Of a stretch of 14,975 nucleotides of DNA, positions 7,093 to 14,677 are shown piece after piece (position 1 is the stretch's first letter; each line of letters begins with the position of its first letter). Under the pieces are notes generated by a model, which saw only the letters and a list, made by a program, of their open reading frames with translations, did not search any database and was not told where the DNA came from. The position numbers and the translations under genes were made by a program. Where the stretch lies: contig NZ_CALIBH010000083.1 in assembly GCF_938045775.1 (NCBI RefSeq), positions 1 to 14,975 of the forward strand. Direction: 5' to 3'. The stretch comes from an uncultured Campylobacter sp. (lineage in GTDB: Bacteria > Campylobacterota > Campylobacteria > Campylobacterales > Campylobacteraceae).

Positions 7093-8680
7093 TTGCGCCT
7101 CCTCTTACTTTATAACCGAGCCAAAGTGCGGTATTTTTGCTCTTTTCCATCTTATCTATTACTAGCTCAAACATTCCGTGAGTGCCTAAAATAGCCGTTA
7201 TCATCGACGCTACGATACCAATGCTCATCGTAACGGCAAAGCCCTTCACCGGACCCGTGCCGTAAGCATAAAGCGCAGCAGAAGTAATTAGCGTAGTGAT
7301 ATTTGAATCCACGATCGCGCTCATCGCATTTTCATAGCCTTTATTTATACTTTGGCGGATTGAAACTCCCGTCCTTAGCACCTCTCTAACGCGCTCATTA
7401 ATGATGACGTTCGCATCTACCGCCATTCCGATAGTTAGTACGATTCCAGCCATTCCAGGAAGCGTTAACGTTGCACCAAAAAGCGCCATACAAGCGATCA
7501 GAAATAAAATATTGACTACAAGCGCGATGTCGGCAAAAAGCCCCGCTACGCCATAGTATAAAATCATAAAGATTAAAATCGCAACTGCCGCAAGGCTAAG
7601 CGCTGCCATACTTTTATCGATACTATCCTGTCCGAGGCTAGGACCGATGCTGCGCGTTTCTGAGACTTTGACCGGAGCCAAAAGCGCGCCGCTTCTAAGC
7701 GCGATCGCTACGTCGTGCGCCTCCTCGACGCTAAATCCGCCGCTGATCTGACCGCTGCCGCCGCCGATACGCTCGTTTATGCGCGGCGCGGAGTAAACCT
7801 TGCCGTCAAGTACGATCGCAAGGCGCTTACCGACGTTTTTGCCGGTAAAATCGCCAAAAATTTGAGCGCCTTGAGAGTTTAGCGTAAAATTTATGATCGG
7901 CTGGTTGGTGTGCTGATCGAAAGCAACCTTCGCATCAACTAGCATCGCGCCGTCCAGCACTGGAATTTCGTTTATGAGATACTTGTAATTCGGATTTTTA
8001 ACGTCCGGATAGATTACGTCGCCGTAAGCTCTAGCATCCGCCGCGCTGATAGTATGCGCGCGATCTTGGCGCACGTCGTCCACCGCCATAAGCTGCAAGT
8101 GAGCCGCTTTGGCAATCAGATCCTTGGCGCGCTGCTCATCCGCTGCACTTTTGACGCCCGGAAGCTCAACCAAAATATAGCTCTCGCCCTGCTTTGCTAC
8201 CGTAGGCTCCGCAAGTCCGAATTGATCCAAGCGGTTTCGGATAGTCTCGACGGCCTGTTCGATCGCGTATTTTTTAGTCGCTTCGACCTCCTCAGGCGTT
8301 AGCGTGACGCGGTATTTTTCGCCAGATTTTTGAATGTCCAGTCCGCTTGCGGCGCTATGCAAAATCGCATCAAATTTAGAAGCCTCGTCCGCGTCTAAAA
8401 TTTCAAACTCAAACGAATCGCCTTCCAATTTTAGCCCGTCCATTAGCAGATCATCGCGCTTGGCGGCGTAATTGACGCTAGCGGCGATCGATTTGATCTT
8501 TGAAACGACCGCTTCGTCGCTTTGAACCTCAAGCAGCATGTGAAGCCCGCCTTGCAGATCCAAACCCAAGTTTATCTTGCTTCCCTTTTCGGTCTGAAAG
8601 ATCGAAGGCGCGGCAAAAATCGCCGAAAAAATAACCGCAGCCAAAAAGATCAGCAGGCGGTATGAAATTTTACTGCTCAT
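7076..8680 (-). CDS. secD: Protein translocase subunit SecD
   Basis: SecD is the larger partner of SecF in the SecDF-YajC complex of the inner membrane. The protein has 534 residues. A first helix is at 7-25, followed by LGLDLQGGLHMLLEV at 38-52. The large periplasmic P1 region runs to about 345 and contains the conserved LVELPGV (170-176) and the LDGKVYSAPRINERI stretch at 291-305. Five C-terminal helices follow, with TIGMAVDANVIINERVRE at 416-433, the SecD counterpart of the SecF proton-path motif. The ATG overlaps the yajC end by 11 nt. Its Shine-Dalgarno is weak (AAGAAAA), so translation may depend on ribosomes arriving from yajC. No defects are seen. Confidence 0.96.
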   Translation of the reverse strand: MSSKISYRLLIFLAAVIFSAIFAAPSIFQTEKGSKINLGLDLQGGLHMLLEVQSDEAVVSKIKSIAASVNYAAKRDDLLMDGLKLEGDSFEFEILDADEASKFDAILHSAASGLDIQKSGEKYRVTLTPEEVEATKKYAIEQAVETIRNRLDQFGLAEPTVAKQGESYILVELPGVKSAADEQRAKDLIAKAAHLQLMAVDDVRQDRAHTISAADARAYGDVIYPDVKNPNYKYLINEIPVLDGAMLVDAKVAFDQHTNQPIINFTLNSQGAQIFGDFTGKNVGKRLAIVLDGKVYSAPRINERIGGGSGQISGGFSVEEAHDVAIALRSGALLAPVKVSETRSIGPSLGQDSIDKSMAALSLAAVAILIFMILYYGVAGLFADIALVVNILFLIACMALFGATLTLPGMAGIVLTIGMAVDANVIINERVREVLRTGVSIRQSINKGYENAMSAIVDSNITTLITSAALYAYGTGPVKGFAVTMSIGIVASMITAILGTHGMFELVIDKMEKSKNTALWLGYKVRGGANASVR

Positions 8681-8942
8681 CTAATTTTCTTGCTACGAAT
8701 TGTTTATCCAGCTCAACCATGACCTCATCGTTAAGCTTAACTGTGATAAAATCATTGTTTGTTTTCACGACCGTGCATTTTATGCCACCGCTAGTTATGA
8801 TCTTATCGCCTTTGCCGAGCGCATCGACCATTGCTTTATGATCCTTAGCCTGCTTTTGCTGCGGTCTGATAATCAAAAAATACATAATCGCAAAGATTAC
8901 GACGATAGGCAGGATTGATGCAAAGAAGTTTCCTTGTTCCAT
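8670..8942 (-). CDS. yajC: Sec translocase accessory protein YajC
   Basis: The protein has 90 residues with a single N-terminal membrane helix at about 7-25, the YFLIIRPQQKQAKDHK motif at 21-36 that marks this family, and a small cytoplasmic beta domain (GDKIITSGGIKCTVV). YajC associates with SecDF and SecYEG and is not essential in E. coli. The ATG has AAGGA 6 nt upstream. It is the first gene of the minus-strand operon, and a candidate promoter lies about 34 nt before it. Its 5' end overlaps the start of the divergent lnt gene by 25 bp. Confidence 0.95.
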   Translation of the reverse strand: MEQGNFFASILPIVVIFAIMYFLIIRPQQKQAKDHKAMVDALGKGDKIITSGGIKCTVVKTNNDFITVKLNDEVMVELDKQFVARKLDEQ

Positions 8943-10261
8943 GTGTTTCCTTCATTAGAAATTTAAAAAGTAGCTATTTTACATTAAGTTACATAAATAA
9001 AGGCTTTGTTCTTGCGCTTGCGCTTTCAAATTTTATTTTCGTAGAAATTTTAAGCTCTAAATTTAACGGTTTAATCGCCTTGGTGGCGGAATTTTTCTCG
9101 CCTCTAATTGCGATAGCAGCGCTTTTTTATCTGCTAAAAGCAAGCAAGGCGGAGTGGTTTTGGTGCGGATTTTTTATCGGCGCGCTGTGGATGCACTGGA
9201 TCAGTTTCAGCCTGATCTATTTCGATCTTGCGTTTTTGATCCCGCTTGAAATTCTTGGAATTTGTCTCGTTTATGCCTTTATTTTCCGCATCTTTGCAAT
9301 ATTTGACGCGCCAGTTTTGCGCGCCGTGTGCCTTTTGACTCTAAAATTTATCCATCCTTTCGGCTTTGATTGGCTAAATTTTGAACTGCTGCTAAGTCAT
9401 GGAATTTTCAGAGCCGATCTTAGCGCGCTGGCTCTGATTTTAGCGGGACTTTGCGCGGTTTTTTATCTACGGGGGCGCGGCGCCCGGGCTAAGCTTAACG
9501 CCCTAATTTTCGCGGTATTTTTGATCTGCGCGCTGCACTTTAGCCAAAAAGAGCCCGAGCCGCTGCCGATTAAAATTTCACTCGCAAACACCGATATTTC
9601 GCAATATGACATCTGGGCAAAGGATAAAATTTTATCCGCCGCGTTGGCAAATTTGGCTCGGATTGATGAGGCGATCGCGGCGGGGCAGGATGCGATAATT
9701 TTACCCGAAAGCGCCTTTGCGATGCCGCTAAATTTAGAAAACGTGCTAGTTGAAGCTCTAAAGGAAAAATCGCGCACAATTACGATCGTAGCAGGCGCGG
9801 AAGCGTATGAAGACGGGAAATTTTACAACAGCGCCTATCTTTTTACGAACGGGGAAATGAAGCGCTTCGATAAGCACATTTTGGTGCCGTTTGGCGAAAT
9901 GGTGCCACTGCCGGAATTTGCGCGAAATTTTATCAACCGCGTGCTGTTAGGCGGCGCGACCGATTTTTCGACGGCTAGCGGTTTTAGCGACTACGAGCTT
10001 GGCGGGCGAAGCGTAAGAAGCGCCGTTTGCTACGAGGCTACGCGCGCAGAGCTTTACGAGGGCTCGCCCAAATATGTCGTAGCGATCAGCAATAACGGCT
10101 GGTTTGTGCCGAGCTACGAGCCCTATTTGCAGCGCCTCATAATCCGCTACTACGCGAGCTTGCACGGCACGATGATCTATCACGCCGTAAACGGTAGCGC
10201 TAGCGAGATAATCGCTCCGAAAAAGATCTGGATAAACCGCCTTAAAGATCATCTAAAATAG
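8918..10261 (+). CDS. lnt: Apolipoprotein N-acyltransferase
   Basis: Lnt is an inner-membrane enzyme that adds the third acyl chain to the N-terminal Cys of lipoproteins, the last step after Lgt and LspA. I take ATG 8918 (447 residues), with AGG 8 nt upstream. A TTG at 8915 is adjacent, and no ATG, GTG or TTG occurs again until well into the first membrane region. Several hydrophobic segments fill residues 28-210. A nitrilase-like catalytic domain follows, with E264 in ILPESAF, K319 in RFDKHILVPFGE and C371 in SAVCYEA, matching the Glu-Lys-Cys triad of the family. NNGWF at 392-396 is also typical. No obvious final membrane helix follows the nitrilase domain, whereas E. coli Lnt ends with one. 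The gene diverges from yajC with overlapping 5' ends, an arrangement I recall in C. jejuni too. Its promoter must therefore lie within yajC. Confidence 0.92.
   Translation: MQRSFLVPCVSFIRNLKSSYFTLSYINKGFVLALALSNFIFVEILSSKFNGLIALVAEFFSPLIAIAALFYLLKASKAEWFWCGFFIGALWMHWISFSLIYFDLAFLIPLEILGICLVYAFIFRIFAIFDAPVLRAVCLLTLKFIHPFGFDWLNFELLLSHGIFRADLSALALILAGLCAVFYLRGRGARAKLNALIFAVFLICALHFSQKEPEPLPIKISLANTDISQYDIWAKDKILSAALANLARIDEAIAAGQDAIILPESAFAMPLNLENVLVEALKEKSRTITIVAGAEAYEDGKFYNSAYLFTNGEMKRFDKHILVPFGEMVPLPEFARNFINRVLLGGATDFSTASGFSDYELGGRSVRSAVCYEATRAELYEGSPKYVVAISNNGWFVPSYEPYLQRLIIRYYASLHGTMIYHAVNGSASEIIAPKKIWINRLKDHLK
8976..8981 (-). promoter_or_regulatory. Candidate sigma-70 -10 element for the yajC-secDF-leuS-...-mfd operon
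   Basis: On the minus strand TAAAAT (5 of 6 to TATAAT), directly preceded by TG, ends about 34 nt before the yajC ATG. The upstream stretch is T-rich (TTTATTTATG) with no clear -35, which is what Campylobacter sigma-70 promoters usually look like. It is the only non-coding space before this operon, although on the other strand it is the lnt 5' coding end. The call is by eye and has not been tested. Confidence 0.4.
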
Positions 10262-10325
10262 CCTAAAAAGTTATTTTTAAACGACTTTTGGATAATATTT
10301 TAAAATTTTATTAGGAGCTAAATTT
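10262..10325 (+). promoter_or_regulatory. Intergenic region lnt-pyrH with possible promoter for the pyrH-rpoZ-spoT-tyrS operon
   Basis: This 64-nt AT-rich gap is the longest space free of coding sequence in the window. GATAAT at 10291-10296 matches TATAAT at 5 of 6 bases and is preceded by a T-rich run, as in Campylobacter sigma-70 promoters. The Shine-Dalgarno AGGAG at 10313-10317 lies 8 nt before the pyrH ATG. A weak AAAAGT/ACTTTT pairing (10266-10271 with 10284-10289) is too short to call a terminator. The promoter call is tentative. Confidence 0.4.
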
Positions 10326-11045
10326 ATGGCTAAATACAATCGCATACTCGTAAAATTTTCGGGTGAAGCGCTAGCGGGAGAGAACGGCTTTGGGATCGAC
10401 AGCGAAATTTTAAAATTTATCGCCAAAGAGATCAAGCAGCTCGTAGAGGGCGGCATCGAAGTAGGCATCGTAATCGGCGGCGGCAACATCATAAGAGGCG
10501 TAAGCGCCGCGGCTAGCGGTATCATCAAACGCACCAGCGGCGATCATATGGGCATGCTAGCCACCGTTATAAACGCAATCGCTATGAGAGAAGCGCTCGA
10601 ATACGCAGGCATGGATGTGCGCGTGCAAAGTGCGATAAAGATGGAAGCGATCTGCGAGACCTTCATCATCGGCCGCGCCAAAAGACACCTGGAAAAGGGT
10701 CGCGTCGTGATCTTTGCCGCAGGCACGGGGAACCCCTTCTTCACAACCGATACCGCAGGTACGCTCCGCGCTATCGAGATCGGAGCCGACGCCATCATCA
10801 AAGCCACGAAGGTAATGGGGATCTACGACAAGGATCCGCAAAAATTTAAAGACGCCAAATTGCTTTCCAAAGTCACTTACGATCAAGCCCTGCACGACAA
10901 CATCAGGGTGATGGACGATACGGCTATCGCGCTTGCTAAAGACAATGCACTTCCGATCATCGTATGCAATATGTTTAAGAGCGGAAATTTATACAAAATC
11001 GTCGATGGCGGAGATCTAAGCTCCTGCTCAATCGTAAAAAACTGA
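10326..11045 (+). CDS. pyrH: Uridylate kinase (UMP kinase)
   Basis: PyrH is the hexameric cytoplasmic enzyme of the amino-acid-kinase family that phosphorylates UMP to UDP in pyrimidine nucleotide synthesis. The protein has 239 residues, the usual size. KFSGEAL at 10-16 and GGGNIIRG at 51-58 form the phosphate-binding part, GDHMGMLAT is at 72-80, and GTGNPFFTTDTA at 133-144 contacts the acceptor nucleotide. The GIYDKDP signature at 165-171 is intact. The start is well set by AGGAG 8 nt upstream. It is the first gene of a plus-strand cluster with rpoZ, spoT and tyrS. The same cluster is found in C. jejuni and H. pylori, although there it is not next to lnt as far as I recall. Confidence 0.96.
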   Translation: MAKYNRILVKFSGEALAGENGFGIDSEILKFIAKEIKQLVEGGIEVGIVIGGGNIIRGVSAAASGIIKRTSGDHMGMLATVINAIAMREALEYAGMDVRVQSAIKMEAICETFIIGRAKRHLEKGRVVIFAAGTGNPFFTTDTAGTLRAIEIGADAIIKATKVMGIYDKDPQKFKDAKLLSKVTYDQALHDNIRVMDDTAIALAKDNALPIIVCNMFKSGNLYKIVDGGDLSSCSIVKN

Positions 11046-11068
11046 AATTTCAAATTTAAGGAGAATTG

Positions 11069-11287
11069 ATGAGAACTGAACAAATTGTAGCCAAAGCTTT
11101 AAAAGTAACGGGCGGAGACAGGTATAAGCTATCTTTGATGATAAGCAAACGCGCCGAGCAGCTAGCTGCGGGCGAACCGCCGCTGATAGAGAACGTAGAT
11201 ACTCGCAGAATGAAATTTGCCGATATAGCAATCTTGGAACTAGCCGAAGGTAAGATCGCATTAGATGGAATCGTTGACAAGGATTAA
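11069..11287 (+). CDS. rpoZ: RNA polymerase omega subunit
   Basis: Omega is the small core subunit that chaperones beta-prime into RNA polymerase and, in many proteobacteria, forms part of a ppGpp site. The protein has 72 residues from ATG 11069, with GGAG 5 nt upstream. A TTG at 11066 would add one residue and is less likely. The omega pattern is clear: QIVAKALKVTGGDRYKLSLMISKRAEQL, then FADIAILELAEGKI. The gene follows pyrH by 23 nt and overlaps the start of spoT by 23 nt. The neighbourhood of an RNA polymerase subunit with the ppGpp enzyme is also seen in E. coli (rpoZ-spoT). Confidence 0.93.
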   Translation: MRTEQIVAKALKVTGGDRYKLSLMISKRAEQLAAGEPPLIENVDTRRMKFADIAILELAEGKIALDGIVDKD

Positions 11288-13457
11288 TGATAACTTCTTA
11301 GAAAGTCTCATCGACGATGTCGTCGATACCAAAGACATTCAAAGCGCCAAGCAGCTGCTCTATAATCTAAAAGAGCCCACTCCGCTGCTGGTTGATGCTA
11401 TAAATTTATGCATCGCGCAGCACGACGGGCAGTTTCGCAAAAGCGGCGAGCCGTATGCGATCCATCCGATTTTGGTAGCTTGCTTCGTATCTTTTATGGG
11501 CGGAGACGACGCAATGGTGATATCTGCGCTACTACACGACGTAGTAGAGGATACAGATTACAGCATCGAGCAGGTTAGACAAAGATTCGGCGACGAAGTA
11601 GCCAAAATCGTAGAAGGGCTTACTAAAATCGTAAACATCAGAGAGGATAAATTAGCCCCATCCAGCGATAGTAACGCCAAGCTACGCACCACTGCGCTTA
11701 CCTTCCGCAGGATGTTGATGATCTCCATTAACGATCAGCGCGTCTTAGTCGTAAAGCTCTGCGATAGACTGCACAATATGCTAACCCTAGACGCACTCCG
11801 CCCCGATAAACAAAAACGCATCGGCGAGGAGACGCTTTTGGTTTATGCGCCGATCGCGCACAGGCTTGGAATTTCATCGATCAAAAACGTGCTTGAAGAT
11901 CTTAGCTTCAAATACGTTATGCCTAAAGAGTACGCGGCGATCGCCGATTACGTCGAGGAGCATAAGCAGCAGCTTCAGATGAGCTTGAGCAAATTTAGCG
12001 AAAAGATCAAGGAGTATATGCTTTCAAACGGCTTTAGCGAGGGCAGCTTTGAGATCCAAAAGCGGATGAAGCACTACTACTCGATCTTTTTAAAAATGCA
12101 GCGCAAAGGAATTTCGATCGAGGAGGTGCTCGATCTTTTGGCTATCCGCATCATCGTGCAAAAGCCGATGGATTGCTACTTAGCTCTGGGCATAATCCAT
12201 ACTAAATTTAACCCGCTCATATCGCGCTTTAAGGATTATATCGCGCTTCCGAAGCAAAACGGCTACCAGACGATCCATACGACCGTTTTTAATGAAAGTA
12301 TGATCGTAGAGGTGCAGATCCGCACCTTCGATATGCATAACACCGCAGAATTCGGTGTCGCCGCTCACTGGAAATATAAATATAGCGGCTCGATCAATCC
12401 GAAGCTTGATTGGCTAAACGACATCGGCATGCAGGAAGAGGACGACGCCAACGCCGAGGATCTTTACGAATACGCCAAAGACAGCCTCTACGTCGAGGAT
12501 ATCGCCGTGTATTCGCCAAAGGGCGGAATTTTTACATTGCCGCGCGGTGCTACGGCGCTTGATTACGCCTACGAGATACACTCTCAAGTGGGCTTAAAAG
12601 CGACCGAGGCCTTTATAAACCGCGTCAAGGTGCCGCTCCTAACGGAGCTAAAAAACGGAGATATCGTTCATATCATCACCGGAAACGAGCCACACTACCG
12701 CTGCAGCTGGCTAAGCTCGGTAAAAACGGGCAAGGCGCGCGCGACGATAAAGGCATTTTGCAAGCAAAAGATCAGAGACATAAATTTCGAAGTAGCGATT
12801 AAAATTTTATGCGCGATCTTTACGACGAGCAAGGAGAGCATTCTAAGCTGGCTCGAAAAAGAAAATTTAAGCAAAAAGATCGGCAAAGCTGCCTATGACT
12901 CGGTATTTTTAAAAGACGTCGTAAACGCGCTGAAAAAATACCCGCTCAAAGAGAAATTTTTCAATATGAAATTTCGCAGCAAGTATGAGATCGAGAAGCA
13001 AAAATTTGACAACATCGTGGTGTATTCAAATTTTAAAATCGACGAGGTTGAGTTTGATTACTGCTGCAACCCAAAGCGTGGCGACGACATCATCGGCTTT
13101 CGCAACGGACACGGCGTGACGGTGCATCATAAGCTGTGCGAACGTGCAAGCGAGCTAATCAAAACCGATGAGATGATCTTCGTAAAATGGACGCGCAATG
13201 CGCCGCACCGCTACAAGATCATATTAAATTTAGAAAACAAGCGCGGCTCGCTGGCGACGTTTTTGAACTATTTAGTCAAGCTTGAGGTCGATCTAGTGTC
13301 GATAAGCCTGAACGAAAATAGTGAAACGACGTCGGATTATTTTGAGATCATCATCGAGCTAAACGAAAATTTAGACTCCACGGAGATTAAAGATAAACTC
13401 AAAAACCGCTTTAAAATCGTGGATTTCGTATCGCTTACGGACGTATATAAAAACTAA
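11265..13457 (+). CDS. spoT: Bifunctional (p)ppGpp synthetase/hydrolase (RSH family, Rel/SpoT)
   Basis: This cytoplasmic enzyme makes and degrades the alarmone (p)ppGpp in the stringent response. The protein has 730 residues, the full RSH length. The hydrolase (HD) domain has H67, H91-D92 and D167 in place. The synthetase domain has RFKD at 321-324 followed by YIALPKQNGYQTIHT, and E349 in VEVQIRT. RxKD, rather than ExDD, is the signature of bifunctional Rel/SpoT enzymes. A TGS domain lies at about 411-473, a CCNP zinc-finger-like segment at 600-603, and an ACT domain at about 648-725. Both active sites look intact, and it is probably the main long RSH of the cell. The ATG overlaps rpoZ by 23 nt and has no close Shine-Dalgarno. 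TTG 11274 is an alternative with only a weak GGA. Translation may depend on ribosomes finishing rpoZ. Confidence 0.95.
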   Translation: MESLTRINDNFLESLIDDVVDTKDIQSAKQLLYNLKEPTPLLVDAINLCIAQHDGQFRKSGEPYAIHPILVACFVSFMGGDDAMVISALLHDVVEDTDYSIEQVRQRFGDEVAKIVEGLTKIVNIREDKLAPSSDSNAKLRTTALTFRRMLMISINDQRVLVVKLCDRLHNMLTLDALRPDKQKRIGEETLLVYAPIAHRLGISSIKNVLEDLSFKYVMPKEYAAIADYVEEHKQQLQMSLSKFSEKIKEYMLSNGFSEGSFEIQKRMKHYYSIFLKMQRKGISIEEVLDLLAIRIIVQKPMDCYLALGIIHTKFNPLISRFKDYIALPKQNGYQTIHTTVFNESMIVEVQIRTFDMHNTAEFGVAAHWKYKYSGSINPKLDWLNDIGMQEEDDANAEDLYEYAKDSLYVEDIAVYSPKGGIFTLPRGATALDYAYEIHSQVGLKATEAFINRVKVPLLTELKNGDIVHIITGNEPHYRCSWLSSVKTGKARATIKAFCKQKIRDINFEVAIKILCAIFTTSKESILSWLEKENLSKKIGKAAYDSVFLKDVVNALKKYPLKEKFFNMKFRSKYEIEKQKFDNIVVYSNFKIDEVEFDYCCNPKRGDDIIGFRNGHGVTVHHKLCERASELIKTDEMIFVKWTRNAPHRYKIILNLENKRGSLATFLNYLVKLEVDLVSISLNENSETTSDYFEIIIELNENLDSTEIKDKLKNRFKIVDFVSLTDVYKN

Positions 13458-13471
13458 ATAAGGGAGAGCAA

Positions 13472-14677
13472 ATGGCTGACATTCAAGGCATTATGGAAAA
13501 TTTTAAGCGCGGCGTCGCGGAGATCATCGGCGAAGAGCAGATCGAGGCGCTGATTAGGCGCTATTACGACAGCGGCGAGGTCTTTTACGTCAAAATCGGT
13601 ATGGACCCCACTGCTGCGGATCTACACCTAGGACACGCCGTCGTGCTAAATAAGCTTGCATTTTTGCAAAACCACGGCGCGATCGTGCAATTTCTAATCG
13701 GTGATTTTACTGCTCAAATCGGAGATCCTACGGGCAAGAGCGAGACTCGCAAAAAGCTAGCGCGCGAAGTTGTGCTTCAAAACGCCAAAACCTACGAGGA
13801 TCAGGTCTTTAAAATTTTAAATCCCGCCAAAACCAAGGTGATGTTTAATTCCGAATGGACCAACCGCCTGGGTGCTAGCGGTATGATCGAGCTATCAAGC
13901 ACTTTTAATGTTGCCAGGATGCTCGAGCGCGACGACTTCGAGAAGCGCTACAAGGCCGAACAGCCGATCAGCATCAGCGAGTTTATGTATCCGCTGTTGC
14001 AGGGATACGACAGCGTTTGCATGAAATGCGATATAGAATTTGGCGGTACCGATCAGAAATTTAATCTTTTAATGGGTCGCCAGCTGCAAAGAATTTATGA
14101 TGTCGGCAAAGAACAAAGCGTCGTGATGATGCCGCTTTTAGTAGGTACCGACGGCACGAATAAAATGAGCAAGAGCCTGGGTAACTACATCGGCGTAACC
14201 GATACGCCTCATGATATGTACGGCAAGGTGATGAGTATCAGCGATGCGTTAATGTGGGATTGGTATAATCTGTTAAGCCAAAAAAGCAGCGAAGATATTG
14301 AGCTAATAAAAGGCTTCGTGGCGGATGGTTCGATCCATCCTAAGGCGGTTAAGGAGGAGCTTGCCTCCGAGATTGTCACGCAATTTTATGACGAGAATAC
14401 CGCCTTTGAGGCCAAGCAGGAATTTGACCGCGTCCACGGCGCCGGCGAGCTTCCTAGCGAGATCAAGGAATATCACGTAAGCTCGCCTGCATGGATCGTA
14501 AAGGCGCTCATCAGCTGCAAGCTCGCAGTCTCTAGCTCGGATGCGCGCAGGCTGATAAAATCAAACGCCGTCAGTATCGATCAAAATAAAATTTTAGATG
14601 AGCAGCTTCAGCTTAGCTCGGGCGAATACACGCTTCAAGTAGGGAAGAAGAAATTCGCTAAATTAAAGGTGGATTAA
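13472..14677 (+). CDS. tyrS: Tyrosyl-tRNA synthetase
   Basis: This class I synthetase charges tRNA-Tyr in the cytoplasm and has 401 residues. The HIGH-type motif is HLGH at 52-55 in GMDPTAADLHLGHAVVLNK, KMSKS is at 231-235, and an S4-type RNA-binding domain makes up about residues 336-400. The DPTAxDLHLGH context and length fit the TyrZ-like branch rather than the E. coli TyrS branch. This is judged from motif style only. AGGGAG precedes the ATG by about 6 nt. The gene follows spoT by 14 nt, and its TAA overlaps the next ATG by one base. The spoT-tyrS pairing is conserved in Campylobacter and Helicobacter. Confidence 0.96.
   Translation: MADIQGIMENFKRGVAEIIGEEQIEALIRRYYDSGEVFYVKIGMDPTAADLHLGHAVVLNKLAFLQNHGAIVQFLIGDFTAQIGDPTGKSETRKKLAREVVLQNAKTYEDQVFKILNPAKTKVMFNSEWTNRLGASGMIELSSTFNVARMLERDDFEKRYKAEQPISISEFMYPLLQGYDSVCMKCDIEFGGTDQKFNLLMGRQLQRIYDVGKEQSVVMMPLLVGTDGTNKMSKSLGNYIGVTDTPHDMYGKVMSISDALMWDWYNLLSQKSSEDIELIKGFVADGSIHPKAVKEELASEIVTQFYDENTAFEAKQEFDRVHGAGELPSEIKEYHVSSPAWIVKALISCKLAVSSSDARRLIKSNAVSIDQNKILDEQLQLSSGEYTLQVGKKKFAKLKVD

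Noticed and set aside
10266..10289. Possible rho-independent terminator after lnt (AAAAGT pairing with ACTTTT)
   Set aside because: The stem is only 6 bp with one G-C pair, the loop is 12 nt and no clear U-run follows.
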